DNA of 64,000 nt from Craspedostauros australis (GCA_026770025.1 JAMXDE010000007.1:2728001-2792000), one strand, 5' to 3'. Counted from the stretch's first letter, positions 10,934 to 21,886 are shown. Program-made: numbers and translations. The notes: generated by a model from the letters alone, not told the origin.

Positions 10934-11785
10934 ACAGGGTGTCTGGCCATGGGCCATCCGGCAGGGAGGTTTCAATCCCGACAGGAGAACCTCAAAGGCT
11001 TAGGCAGATGGACCAGCATGGCGCTGAACGGAAAGAGAGGTTGCACCATCAGAGTGGTCAGTGTGTATGTCCCGACCAAAGGGGGCGCAGGAGCTGGCAC
11101 GGTGTTCAATCAGCAAGCGTCATGGTTGGAAGCTAACGGATATGCCACATCGCCCATCCAACAACTGATCCAAGATCTCCAAGAGGCCATCACTGGCTGG
11201 CGCTCGACAAACCAGGCGGTGATAATCGGCGGGGATATCAATATGCCCGTGGAAAGGTCCCAAATGGCAACCATGCTGCGACAGCAAGGTCTCAAGGAAG
11301 CAGTCTTGTCGCGCCACCCACACACACCAAGGGTAGCAATGCACATCAGGCCAGAATCAGACAGGGTGATCGACGGGATATGGATATCGGAGTCAATCCA
11401 AGTGGTGCGCGCGGGGTACAGCAGCTTCGGCAGCTGGGACCACTGCACAGCATGGATCGACGTGGAAGCAGGAGACCTATTTGGGGAAACCAGCAAACTG
11501 GCCAAACGATTCGAGGGTCGACAGCTGCGAATGGGCCTCCCACAGACAGTGGCCAAATACCAATCGGAGCTGCGCACGGCGTACGCCAGATCCAGACTCC
11601 TGCAAGAGTGCATGCGCTCTGGCAGACTGTCCGGCAACAAAAGCTCCTCGGCCCCGATGGCCAATGCGAAATGGAGGCCATCGATGCAATCCGATCCAAA
11701 GCCATGCGAACTGCGGAAAAAGGGTCAAGGAAGGTGCATATGGGGTGGGTTCCATACTCCCCACACATCAAGAAAATGGCGCTAA
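10363..11785 (+). pseudogene. LINE 1 ORF2, endonuclease part (frame-broken)
   Basis: This part corresponds to the target-nicking EEP endonuclease. The start is in frame 1 (IRLAALNVGGL near 10659, then MLSEIEINW with the catalytic Glu). A 32-G run at 10901-10932 shifts to frame 2, which continues with the VYVPTKGG, GGDINMP and SDRVIDGIW segments and a terminal WDHC that replaces the usual SDH. Comparison with LINE 2 shows a further switch back to frame 1 near 11635 (the segment encoding MGWVPYSPHIKK) before the RT frame. It cannot make an intact enzyme as it stands. Confidence 0.85.
10901..10932. repeat. 32-nt poly-G tract in LINE 1 endonuclease
   Basis: There are 32 consecutive G bases, starting where LINE 2 encodes GGTGVV. 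The flanking coding switches from frame 1 to frame 2 across it. It may be a true expansion of GGN codons or an assembly error. Confidence 0.9.
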
Positions 11786-14700
11786 GGAAGAAATTTGGGA
11801 TCTGGCATGGAGACGGCGAGGTGGTAAGAAGGTGAGCGCCCGATACTACGATCGGGCCAAACGGCAAGCTGAAGTACAAGAACCAACATCACACATGACG
11901 AATGACAAAATAGACACAGCAAGAAAGGTAGCTCACAAGGAATGGCTGGAAGTGAAGAAGAGCGCGTTGCAGCACCGACGGAGCTTCCTCGAGGAGAGGA
12001 CGGACGAAGAAGCCCTTGCCAGCAACCAAACGGCAGCGGCAGCTTTGATAGCAATCATGAAAAGAGAGGAGGTCGTGGACACGTTCAAGGCAATAAGACA
12101 GGCCATCGGGAACGCGGACGCAGGCAAGGTCGCAATGGTCATCGAAACGTCGGAGAACGGCAACGAAACCATCGCGGACAGCGAAGAGGAAGTCATCCAG
12201 GCGTGCATGAAGGCCAACGAAGCGAAGTACCGGCAAGCCTATGTATCCCCTCTACAGCGCAGACACCTGGAAAGGGCGGCGATCCAGTCCGGGGCCACAG
12301 GGGTCCTACAGCTGTCCGACGACCTCGATGAACACTCGCACACGCCCCTCGAACAGCTGCAGCTATCCGGCAAAGCAATACCATGGAGCCCGCAGCGGCT
12401 GGTTCTCACCGTGGACGACCATCAACAACAGTGGTCGAAAGCAAGGGAACGTACAGCCTCAGGTCCGTCTGGCCTACACTTTGGGCTATGGAAAGCCAAC
12501 CCGAAAGATGAGCTTCTGGCCAGCGTCGACGCAGCCATGCGAGAGATCTCACTCATCACAGGGTACAACCTGAAAAGGTGGCTCAAGTGCACGGACGTCA
12601 CTCTACTCAAGGAAGCCAGCAATTTTCGCGTCCACCAATTCCGTACCATCAGTCTGGTGGAAGGCGATTTCAATGCCAACCTCAAATGGATCGGGCGTGA
12701 AATGATGCGCCACACCAAACAGCACTCTCTCCTACCAGAGGAGCAGTACGGCAGCAGGAAGCAAAAAAGCACAGCAGAAGTCAGCCTCAACAACCGCCTT
12801 ACAGATGACATCATACGTCTCACAGCCTCCACAACAATGATCTGCTCCAACGACGCAAAAAGCTGCTACGACAGGATGACCCACGTACCTCTGCTTCTTA
12901 GCATGACGGCTCTGGGGGTCCCAAGACACCTCTCTGTTAGCGTAATACAGTCGGTGGAGTCCATGCAGCACCATGTCCTCAAAGGTTATGGTGCATCCTT
13001 GACAACGTACCCATCCAACGGAAGCAAACTGCAAGGCCTGTTACAAGGCCTGGGCATATCACCTGCAGGGTGGGTCGCGATGAGCTCTCCTCTGATGAAG
13101 GCAATGTCAGCAAAGGACTTCGGGTTCTCCACCACAAGTCCGGTGACACACGAAAAGGTGAAGCTGGTGTGCTTTTCGTTCGTGGACGATACGGACCTCA
13201 TCCACACTCTCCGAATGGATCCAGGTGACAAAGCAGGCTGCACAAAGGAGATACAGTCCGTCGTGGATACATGGGAAGGCATGCTGCAAGCAACTGGAGG
13301 TGCTCTGGAACCGTCCAAGAGTTACTGGTACTTGCTGTCCTTCAAGTGGTCCAAAAACTTGTGGGAATACGTACCAACAGAACAATTCCCAGGGTCCATC
13401 TGCATACGCAAACCGGATCAAGACGCGCAAGAGACGCTATCCAGGCTCGATGTCCACCAGGCTCGAAAGGCGCTGGGAGTGATGGTTCGGCACGACGGCG
13501 TCCAGGCCAGCAACATCAACTTCTATGTCCAGAAGCCACAAGCATGGGCCGACAAGGTCGGGCGCAGCAGACTTCAGCGGCACCAGGCGTGGGTAGCTCT
13601 CCAGGCAACCATATGGAAAACCATCGAGTACCCTCTGGCCAGTTCCACCTTCTCAAAAGTCGAGGCAGAGCGCATCATGCGACCAGCTCTCTGGGCTGCT
13701 CTGCCGGCGGCAGGAGTGCAGCGCAATGTGGCCAGGGACCTAGTGCATGGCCCAGCGGCGGCAATGGGCATGGGAGTACCGCACCTCTATTATTCCCAAA
13801 TAACGCGGCACATCGACATGATAATACGACACTGGGGGCAGCCCACCCATACCGGCAAGCTGCTCCGCAATGCAATGGAACAAGTGGCGCTTCAAGTCGG
13901 TATCCCAGCATTCTACAACGAGGACTGGGGGGCATGGCAGCACATCACCACCAACACGTGGATCCAAAGCAAGTGGCAGGAGCTCAATCATCTGGGAATG
14001 ACTATGGAAATGGAAGATCCAGTGATCTCTCTTCCCAGGGAAGACAACGAGCCCCTCATGCGACGAATGGCCACAATGGATCTCGATACGAAAAGCATGC
14101 AAGCCATCAACCAGTGCAGAATCGCGAAGCAAGTTTTCTGGATGTCCGATATTGCACGAGTCGGAGGCAGCGAATTACATCCCAGCGCAGAGGAGCCCGG
14201 TCCCATGCCCATGAGGCAGTCCAACATCGAGTGGCCGGCCATCAGGACTCCGGGAGCTGCCAAGTGGAGAACGTGGGAAAATGCCGTGAGGAACTGCTTT
14301 CCAGCATCTCGACCAGGGGTCCGCCAACTACAGCCGGTCCTTGGACGCTGGCTACGGTACTCGTCTCTGATTCCCGTTCTGCGACAGGACGTTTCGTCCG
14401 ACAGAGTGGGCCACGCCCACAGCAATGAGGAGTTTCGCAGGGTTCCACGGCGCCGACGAGTCCAGGAGTACGAGAAGTCAGGGCCGGCGACCATCGTGGG
14501 CGGACAGCTCGCGGATGGTTACCTGCGCCGAGACCATCTAGTGCTCACAGAGTTGTCAGCAGGAATGGCTACAACGAGTACCCGACGGCCTGCGAGTCTC
14601 CAGGAGGCGGTGCAACAGATGGATGAAACAGAGCAATGGGCAGTGCAATATTGGGACATCATGGGGGATGAGCAAGTCTTCGTACAAGCCATCCAAGAAG

Positions 14701-15452
14701 GTACAGCGACAGCCTGCAGCGATGGGCCCGTGGCGCACTCTAATGGGGCCTCCGGAGCAGTGATATCAGCCGCCGACGGCCAAAGGTCGGCGAAGCTGTG
14801 GGTAGCGGGGCAGGCGCCGGCCACCGACGGACTGATGCAGTCACACCGAGCTGAGCTCGTGGGACTGTACAGTGTGATGGTGGTGCTGGACGCGATATGC
14901 CGAGTACACGAAGTCACATCCGGCTGTGTCACATTAGCGTGCGACAACATCGGCGCCCTGAACGCAATCGAACTCGATTGGTATCTGAATCCGGCGACAA
15001 CCCATTCCGACCTACAGCGCGCGGTGAGAAGTCGATGTCAAGGTCTGCGCATTCGCATACGCGGAAAGCACGTCAAAGGCCACCAGGACGACGGCACCCC
15101 GTGGGACCGGCTCGACCAATGGGCCAAGCTAAATGTGGAAGCTGATCATCTTGCTGGGGCATGCCAGCACCAGACCCAGCAGCAACAACCATACTCAGGA
15201 ATCATCAAGGGAGAGCACATCGCTGTGTTCCACAACCACAAGGTCACAGCAGTTTCGTACGCCTCCATCGCCGGCCAACGCACTCAAGAGGCGACAGTGA
15301 GGGTCCTGACCAGGTGCAAGGTAGTCAGGGACACGCAACACGTTGACTGGGAAGCGTCCGGCCGAGCCATGAAATCGCTGGACCGCAACAAGCGAACATT
15401 GATGTTCAAGCTGGTTACAGGCGAGGCGGCCTTTGGGCGCCGCATGCTGTAG
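11481..15452 (+). pseudogene. LINE 1 ORF2, reverse transcriptase-RNase H part
   Basis: Genuine coding in this frame begins near 11800, after another frame change; the earlier part of the frame is a shadow. The RT fingers and palm include CSNDAKSCYDR near 12843 and the catalytic FVDDTD near 13180. RNase H follows, with Asp in CSDG (about 14717), Glu in HRAEL (about 14845), Asp in CDN (about 14941) and Asp in NVEADH (about 15133). The long frame is open for 1200 codons despite the element's other lesions. It ends at TAG 15450-15452, where CAG would fit, and the same frame continues beyond. Confidence 0.9.
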
Positions 15453-16187
15453 TGGCAACATCGCAGCTCCGCCCAATGCCCCAGCTGTGCCAACGAGGAG
15501 ACGACGGAGCACTTCTGGACATGTCAGTCGCTGGCGCGGGTGACGATAGCAGAAGGGCAAGTGGCCAGGCTCCGGCAGTGGCTGCTCGCGTTCCCAACAC
15601 AGCCAGCAATGGTTCAAGTGATGATGCAGTTATTGCTCAGCCAGATGCGAGGCACCCATTGCCTGGTCCCGTTCAATGCGGGATCCGAATTGACGGAAGC
15701 GGTGCGGCAACAGACGTCTGCAGGCCCCCAATCTATGAGGCGGGGCATCCTAGTCACGCACTGGCGGCAGGCACAGTCCGCCTTCCTGCTTGCTCACGGC
15801 TCCAGAAAGTCGTCATCCAAGTGGGCAGCTCAAGTGACCCGGCGCATATGGCACATCGCCTGGCAACAATGGGCTTCCAGGAACGAGGATATGTTCCACG
15901 ACGAGGGCTTGGCTGAAGGCGCCATGGAGGCCGAAGTACGCGCCAGGACGGCGGCGCTCGAAGCGCAACTCCGGAGCGCGACAGGCCAGCACGACCGTCA
16001 GCTGTCTACCCGCCCAGCAGATGAACTACCGATTGAGGCGCCCCTGGTATGGATAGAGCAGACTGCAGCTCAACTACGCACGGCAGTGGCCTCCGGGGCG
16101 CTGCTCAAGTGGATCCGTCTCCGTGCCAGGCACAGCCGCAGGACGTCGTCTCGACGCCCTCCCGCTGCCACTACACAAGATACATGA
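15453..16187 (+). pseudogene. LINE 1 ORF2, C-terminal zinc-motif part
   Basis: It is in frame with the RT part after the TAG at 15450. It opens with CPSCANEETTEHFWTC, a C-X2-C...H-X4-C motif equivalent to CRFCGAEETTHHVLRC at the same place in LINE 2. A Trp- and Arg-rich tail follows, ending at 16187. The match to LINE 2 shows that the natural ORF2 stop is here and that the TAG is premature. Confidence 0.8.
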
Positions 16188-16312
16188 GAAACTCAACAAC
16201 ACACTACAGATTCCGTGCCCTCTGCCTGCGTGGCGGGCAGTTATAAAGGGGCGGAGAAAAGCGCCGTCGGCGCAGTCGATTAAAAGATAAATCATTGAGT
16301 TATTTATTTATT
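16188..16312 (+). other. LINE 1 3' UTR and tail
   Basis: A short GC-rich trailer is followed by AATCATTGAGTTATT and a TTTA-type repeat. LINE 2 ends with the same AATCATTGAGTTATT plus an ATT repeat (32578-32598), so this is the shared 3' recognition end of the family. Confidence 0.8.
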
Positions 16313-16329
16313 TAGATGAGTGAACATAT
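16313..16329. repeat. target-site duplication of LINE 1 (right)
   Basis: Exact second copy of the 17-bp sequence at 7121-7137. Confidence 0.93.
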
Positions 16330-16921
16330 CTTTCTCACTTTCAGCTGCCATCCTCATTGCTGCATCCTTCAACACCACACAGTTGTGTTGATCAGCGAAT
16401 ATCAACGCATCTATCATGGTGTCCTCTGTGAGATGCTTGTGGACCAACTCTGCTTCAAGAACAAGCTTGAGTAGCCAGAAGCCGAACTTGTTGGCCACAA
16501 GGATCAGCTGTTGCAGATCGTCCTGTCCAGTGAGGATGGAAGTTGGCTGGTGAGAGGCATCTGTATCGTGGTGAGCGTTGGTGTGAGCGCCAACATGAGT
16601 GCCAGTGTGAGCAGCAACGTTGTCACGACAGTTGTTAGTACAGGATATCTAGGCTGTGGAGATGCATTGGAGGACGTATCGGATGTGTTTTGGTTGAAGA
16701 TTGGGAAGAGGGATGGTTGTTTGGATGGGATCAGCTCCATCGTGAGCGTCATCATTCGCGCGGTGATGTTGGGTTCCTTTGTCGATCAGTGTCTCAATGG
16801 ATGGGAGTGTGATGATGAGGGCTTCAGCAGTTGCCTTGGTTAGTTGCTGTTCGTTGCCTTGTCCACACAAAAATATGGAGTCTGTCCTGTCCTCAGTTTG
16901 GAAGGATCTGAGCCGGTCTTC
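16330..16921 (-). pseudogene. ankyrin-BTB gene copy A, BTB part
   Basis: Read on the minus strand directly after the ankyrin frame and in that same frame, this encodes a BTB/POZ-like fold: ALIITLPSIETLI, then PLPNLQPKHIRYVLQCI, then FGFWLLKLVLEAELVHKHLTE and ALIFADQHN. These match the middle and end of BTB domains, which serve in protein binding and cullin-adaptor roles. Two stops interrupt it: TGA at 16922-16924, and TAG at 16649-16651 inside the BTB core. Both stops occur at the same places in copy B. LINE 1 cuts the end off at 16330. Confidence 0.7.
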
Positions 16922-17992
16922 TCAAATGTTGATGTTGGTCCTCTTGTTGCTGCTGTGTGTGTGTTCATTCTCTTGCCTCTTTCGTTTCAACTGCTGTCCC
17001 AACTGTTCTTGTGATTGTTCATTTGCTTGTTCATTTTGTTGTAAGTGTTGTTGCAGTTGTGGGTGAACTGAAGGCGAAAGTCCTCTGATGAGGGACTCCA
17101 TACACTCCAGTTGGCCGTTGTCGCATGCGAGATGAAGGGGAGTGTGACCATTGTTGTTTTGGCAGTTGACGTTCGCTCCACCTGATTCGATGAGGGACTC
17201 CACACACTCCAGCCTGCTGTTCCGGCATGAATAATGAAGGGGAGTGTAACCATCGCTGCCTTTGCAGTTGGCATTCGCCCCACATGATTCGATGAGGTAC
17301 TCCACACACTCCAGGTGTTCGAACATGCATGCGAGATGAAGGGGAGTGGAACCATCGTTTTCTTTGCAGTTGGCATTCGCCCCACATGATTCGATGAGGT
17401 ACTTGATACACTCCAGGTCGCCGTTCATGCACGCCCAATGAAGGAGAGTTTTTCCATCGTTGTCATCACAGTTGATGTTCGCCCCACATGTTTCGATGAG
17501 ATATTTCACACACTCCAGCTGGTATTCGCAGCATGCCACATGAAGGGGAGTGAAACCATCGGTGTCTTCGCAGTTGATGTTCGCCCCACATGATTCGATG
17601 AGGTACTTCACACACTCCAGGTTGCCGCCGATGCATGCCCGATGAAGGGGAGTGTAACCATGGTTGTCTTTGCAGTTGGCATTCGCCCTACATGATTCGA
17701 TGAGGTACTTCACACACTCCAGCTGGCCTTTTTGGCATGCCCAATGAAGGGGAGTCCAACCATGGTTGTCTTCGCAGTTGATGTCAGCCTTGCATGATTT
17801 GATGAGGTACGTCACACACTCCAGGTGGTCGTTGGAGCATGCCACATGAAGGGGAGTGGAACCATTGTTGTCTGTAACCTTGTTGACATCAACTCGTTTC
17901 TTCTTCTTCTTCTGCTTCTTCCATTTCGTCAGCACCGACAAGTCACCTGCCTTGGCAGCATCAATGAGTTGTTTGTTCGTAACATTCGGCAT
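16922..17992 (-). CDS. ankyrin-repeat protein, copy A (8 repeats, 356 aa)
   Basis: The start MPNVTNKQL precedes a Lys-rich stretch and eight consecutive ankyrin repeats of about 33-34 residues, each with a G-TPLH-AC core and the family signature LECVKYLIESC. A Gln-rich, basic C-terminus ends KRTNINI. Ankyrin repeats mediate protein-protein binding; no enzymatic domain is present. The frame downstream continues into BTB-like sequence after the TGA, so the ancestral protein may have been an ankyrin-BTB fusion like the ABTB group. Copy B is a tandem paralog with five repeats. The unusual Cys in each repeat (ESC) is kept in both copies. Confidence 0.8.
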   Translation of the reverse strand: MPNVTNKQLIDAAKAGDLSVLTKWKKQKKKKKRVDVNKVTDNNGSTPLHVACSNDHLECVTYLIKSCKADINCEDNHGWTPLHWACQKGQLECVKYLIESCRANANCKDNHGYTPLHRACIGGNLECVKYLIESCGANINCEDTDGFTPLHVACCEYQLECVKYLIETCGANINCDDNDGKTLLHWACMNGDLECIKYLIESCGANANCKENDGSTPLHLACMFEHLECVEYLIESCGANANCKGSDGYTPLHYSCRNSRLECVESLIESGGANVNCQNNNGHTPLHLACDNGQLECMESLIRGLSPSVHPQLQQHLQQNEQANEQSQEQLGQQLKRKRQENEHTHSSNKRTNINI

Positions 17993-18211
17993 TTTTGAGA
18001 GGATGGTTGATGGTTGGTGGTCTTTTGGCGTTGGATTGGCTGTCGAGAAAGTGTGTGGTCTGAGCTATTATACCTTTGGTAGAGATATGGATGGTGTGTC
18101 TTCAATAGCTTGTATTAGTATAATATGAGTACTATGCACTGTGTGATGAATGTGAGTGGCAATTCGATGTCTGTTGTTGATGTGCTCGAGTGTGGGGTTG
18201 TGTGGTGTGTT

Positions 18212-18258
18212 GTTGCTGTCTTGTTGCTGTCTTGTTGCTGTCTTGTTGCTGTCTTGTT
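18212..18258. repeat. 11-bp tandem repeat (GTTGCTGTCTT)x4
   Basis: There are four head-to-tail copies at an 11-bp spacing (GCTGTC at 18215, 18226, 18237 and 18248), upstream of ankyrin copy A and absent from the copy B flank. Confidence 0.85.
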
Positions 18259-18325
18259 CGCACGTGTCCTCTCTCTCTCTTTGCGCACAAGCATCGTCGT
18301 GTTTGCCTCCTTCTCTTGATCGCAC

Positions 18326-20151
18326 CCCTCTCTGGTTCGTGCGACTTGGATCCTCCTGTTCCCATCCATCACGAGTATGTACTACTACTTCTACGACTAG
18401 AGTAGTACATGAACAACAACAAGAAGGAAGACGACAGAGGGTTCTGACAACAACAGGGTTCTGTTGTGCGGCATTGTCGAAAACGGGAATCTTCGACTGA
18501 TACGACTATGAGTCAGATCACCAAAGAAGATCAATGACTGTGTTGACATCTGTCGAAGCACAACGAATGCGAGAGATCATTGATCGTGACACAAAGGTGG
18601 TTCAAAATGGTCGTTGAGTGTTTCCATTGGTCTGGACGGTCTTGCGACCCTTGGGCCTGCCTCCAACAACTCGACATCAGCCACAATCAACACCACAGCA
18701 ATTCGAAGCAAACAACGTGAAAGGCCCCGGAGACAGAAACACAGAGAGACAGAAGGAGAGAGAGCTGTCATCACCACCACCATGTGCACCATGACCCTTG
18801 CTTGCTGGTGTCATCGTGGCATCTGCAAGACCGTTGACCCTCGTCCGCCTGCCATCGCAAGCACCAACTTGAGGTGCGAACCAATGCCTCGAACAAAGAT
18901 GAAGCCACTGATGAAGCCACCGATGTGACTGCCTCTGTTGGTTGCGACCCATCTCATTTGGATTTGGCTGGTTGCCATCCCACCGCATTGCAACCATCAC
19001 CATCCGCACAGGCAACAAGAGTCCTCAACATCAAAGCAACATCACATTGCGCATTGGGATGGGTTGACACGTTCAGCAATCAACAAGCTGAGTGATACCG
19101 TGTTGCCTCCACTGTTCCTACCGCACGGACCACCAACATACAATACCATGCGCGTTCTATCCAGAGGCATGAGCGCCATCGTCTTGGCTCGCGACTTGCA
19201 GAGCATCGATGCTCAACCAAGGTGATCGACAGGAACACCCGCCTCATCAACGAAGTTGGGAGCACCACGAAGGAGGACATGTGGGTATACGATGTTCATG
19301 GGCCATGGATCGCTGGCCGTGTGCTTCTTCTACCATACGGAAACTCTGTGTCAACCATGATCCGCAGTACGGCACTCGCACTCTGCATGGGGTTGCTGGT
19401 TGGTTCGTTGGTTCGTTTGTTGGTTTCTTCTTTTGCTTGTCAAGCTCTCTGGATGCTTGGACTGCACTACCTAGCCGGTTCTTGTCTTTCCGCCACACTG
19501 GCACTGGTCGCTTCGAAGATTGGAATGGATGGTGACCCTGGCATTTGTTGCTTCAACAGCAAGTGATCGCTCCTCCTGAGACTTGGTGAGGGTCTCGACT
19601 ACAGTTTTGGCACAATGGGGGAGTGCAACTCATGAAGAGATGAGAGCGACAGCGCGATACGGGACGGTCGATGGAATCGCGCAGCAACCATGCTCCTCGC
19701 GGCTTCCCATCATTTCTCTCTGCTTTGTTTGACATGTGCGCTTCGTAGATCGGTTCTTCCAGAAACTTGGATCGACTGGCATCGGCACTGTCGCTTTGCA
19801 TCTGCTTGGTAGTGTAACTTGGAGTAGAGTGCTCTGTGTGTGAATCCGGTGGCATGGTGACGACCGCCCTGTGACGACCGCACGGCTTGTGAACATGCTG
19901 CTGCCATGTGCCCATTGTCTGTGCAACGAACCAACAACGATGCTCATGGCGGGGCATGGATGGAACCACGGACGTCCAATCTGCTCATGAATGACATCGG
20001 CAACATCCTTGTGTGCGTATGTACGGTCGAGAGCGGACCAGACAAGTCGTAGACAAGGAGGAGGCAGCATGGAAGCAGTATCCAGGCCTTCAAGCTCTTC
20101 AAACATCTGGTCACTTCATCACAGCGTTCTATTGCACGAGCAGATATAGTA
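18326..20151. other. spacer between ankyrin-BTB copies; no confident gene
   Basis: There is no recognisable domain. Frames at 18938-19225 and 19222-19566 on the plus strand read like protein over short stretches around 19110-19420, but they lie in different frames and lack a clear start or splice signals. They may be a decayed gene. I assign no function. Confidence 0.35.
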
Positions 20152-20898
20152 CTGTGCCCTCATCCTCATCTACAACCTTGTACAGGTCCATCATGAACAT
20201 ACAACTGTACTCATCATCAATACCATCACTCTCCGCTCCCCCGCTGCAAAACATCTGGATCTCCGTCATCAGTTGGGGTTGTAGAATCAGTTTGCTTAAA
20301 TCTAGATGAGTGAACATATCTTTCTCACTTTCAGCTGCCATTCTCATTGCTGCATCCTTCAACACCACACAGTTGTGTTGATCAGCGAATATCAACATAT
20401 CTATCATGGTGTCCTCTGTGAGATGCTTGCGGACCAACACTGCTTCAAGAACAAGCTTGAGTCGCCAGAAGCCGAACTCGCTGGCCACAAGGATCAGCTG
20501 TTGCAGATCGTCCTGTCCATTGAGGGTGGGAGTTAGCTGGTGAGAGGCATCTACATCGTGGTGGGCGTCGGCATGAGCTCCGATGTGAGCAGCAACGTTG
20601 TCACGACAGTTGTTAGTACAGGATATCTAGGCTGTGGAGATGCATTGGAGGACGTACCAGACGTGTTTTGGTTGAAGGTTGGGGAGAGAGACGGTTACTT
20701 GCATGGGTTCAGTTCCGTTGTGAGCGTCATCATTTGCGCGGTGAAGTTGGGTTCCTTTGTCGATCAGTGTCTCAATGGATGGGAGTGTGATGATGAGGAC
20801 TTTGGCGTTTGCCTTGATTGGTTGTTGTTGGTCGCCCTGTCCACACAAGAAGACGGTGTCTGTCCTGTCCTCGGTTTGGAAGGATATGGCCAATCTTC
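20129..20898 (-). pseudogene. ankyrin-BTB gene copy B, BTB part
   Basis: This is the paralog of 16330-16921 plus 6975-7120, without the LINE. It encodes the same BTB-like blocks: ITLPSIETLI, SLPNLQPKHVWYVLQCI, FGFWRLKLVLEAVLVRKHLTE and MLIFADQHN. It carries the same in-frame TAG (20627-20629) as copy A and the same TGA at the ankyrin end (20899-20901). It also lacks one base near 20885 relative to copy A, so the ankyrin and BTB frames differ. Its C-terminus diverges from copy A at 20152 and ends at 20129. It is probably not translated as one protein. Confidence 0.7.
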
Positions 20899-21872
20899 TC
20901 AAATATTGATGTTGGTCCTCTTGTTGCTGCTGTGTTTGTGTTCATTCTCTTGCCTCTTTCGCTTCAACTGTTGTCCCAACTGTTCTTGTGATTGTTCATT
21001 TGCTTGTTCGTTTTGTTGTAAGCGTTGCTGCAGTTGTTGCAGTTGTGGGTGAGCTGAAGGCGAAAGTCCTCTGATGAGGGACTCGATACAGTCCAGCTGG
21101 TTGTTGCGGCATGCCTGATGAAGGGGAGTGAAACCATAGTTGTTTTGGCAGTTGATGTTCGCCTCACATGATTTGATGAGGTACTCGATACACTCCAGTT
21201 GGTCGTTGTCGCATGCCCAATGAAGGGGAGTGAAACCAATGTTGGTTTTGCAGTTGACGTTTGCCCCACATGATTCGATGAGGTACTCCGTACACTCCAG
21301 TTGGCCGTTGTAGCATGCCCAATGAAGGGGAGTGAAACCATTGTTGTTTTCGCAGTTGATGTTCGCCTCACATGATTCGAGGAGGTATTTCACACACTCC
21401 AGGTGGCCGTTGTAGCATGCCTTATGAAAGGGAGTGTTACCATAGTTGTCTCGGCAAGTGATGTTCGCCCCACATGATTCGATGAGGTACTCCACACACT
21501 CCAGCTTGCCTTTGTAGCATGCCCAATGAAGGGGAGTGGAACCATCCCAGTCTGTAACCTTGTTGACATCAACTCCTTTATTCTGCGTCTTGTTCTGCTT
21601 CTTCCATTCCTTCAACACCGACAAATCACCGTCCCCGGCAGCATTAATGAGTTGTTGGTTCGTAACATTCGGCATTTTGAGAGGATGGTCGATGGTTGGT
21701 GGACGATTGGCGTTGGATTGACTGTCGAGGAAGTGTGGAGTTCGAGCTACCCACGACATGTGTGTTGTTGATGTGTTGGAGTGTGGGGTTGAGCGGTGTG
21801 TGCGGTTGCCTCGTTTCAATGTTCTCCCGTTTCTCTCCTCGTTTCTCTGTTTGTCCACTTCTTGATCGCACC
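20152..21872 (-). repeat. tandem duplication unit B (ankyrin-BTB locus)
   Basis: It matches unit A. It carries the LINE 1 target sequence once (about 20301-20317), uninterrupted, and so serves as the empty-site reference for the LINE 1 insertion. Confidence 0.85.
20899..21675 (-). CDS. ankyrin-repeat protein, copy B (5 repeats, 258 aa)
   Basis: The start was chosen at 21675 because MPNVTNQQL matches copy A's start, although the frame is open further up. A Lys-rich linker is followed by five ankyrin repeats with the same LECVEYLIESC signature as copy A and a Gln-rich, basic C-terminus ending KRTNINI. It is likely a protein-interaction scaffold in the cytosol or nucleus; no targeting signal is visible. 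It has lost or never gained three of copy A's repeats. BTB-like sequence follows downstream but is out of frame and contains stops. Confidence 0.78.
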   Translation of the reverse strand: MPNVTNQQLINAAGDGDLSVLKEWKKQNKTQNKGVDVNKVTDWDGSTPLHWACYKGKLECVEYLIESCGANITCRDNYGNTPFHKACYNGHLECVKYLLESCEANINCENNNGFTPLHWACYNGQLECTEYLIESCGANVNCKTNIGFTPLHWACDNDQLECIEYLIKSCEANINCQNNYGFTPLHQACRNNQLDCIESLIRGLSPSAHPQLQQLQQRLQQNEQANEQSQEQLGQQLKRKRQENEHKHSSNKRTNINI

Positions 21873-21886
21873 CTGGTTTGGAAGAG

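Larger units (their letters stand above)
7138..16312 (+). mobile_element. LINE 1: non-LTR retrotransposon, endonuclease/RT/RNase H type, decayed
   Basis: The element is bounded by a 17-bp target duplication and ends in a TTATTTATTTATTTA-like tail. It has ORF1 (7263-10514, split by a solo LTR) and ORF2 with apurinic-type endonuclease, RT, RNase H and a CCHC-like zinc motif, as in I-superclade elements. It is dead: there is a solo LTR insertion, a TGA in ORF1 at 9585, a 32-base G run with a frame change, two further frame changes near 11635 and 11800-11830, and a TAG at 15450. Confidence 0.93.
16330..18325 (-). repeat. tandem duplication unit A (ankyrin-BTB locus)
   Basis: This block matches 20152-21872 in order and orientation, from the BTB end through the ankyrin array to a 5' flank ending at CTTGATCGCACC. 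Differences include three extra ankyrin repeats in A and a short repeat expansion in the A 5' flank. The rest of unit A lies beyond LINE 1 at 6837-7137. Confidence 0.85.
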
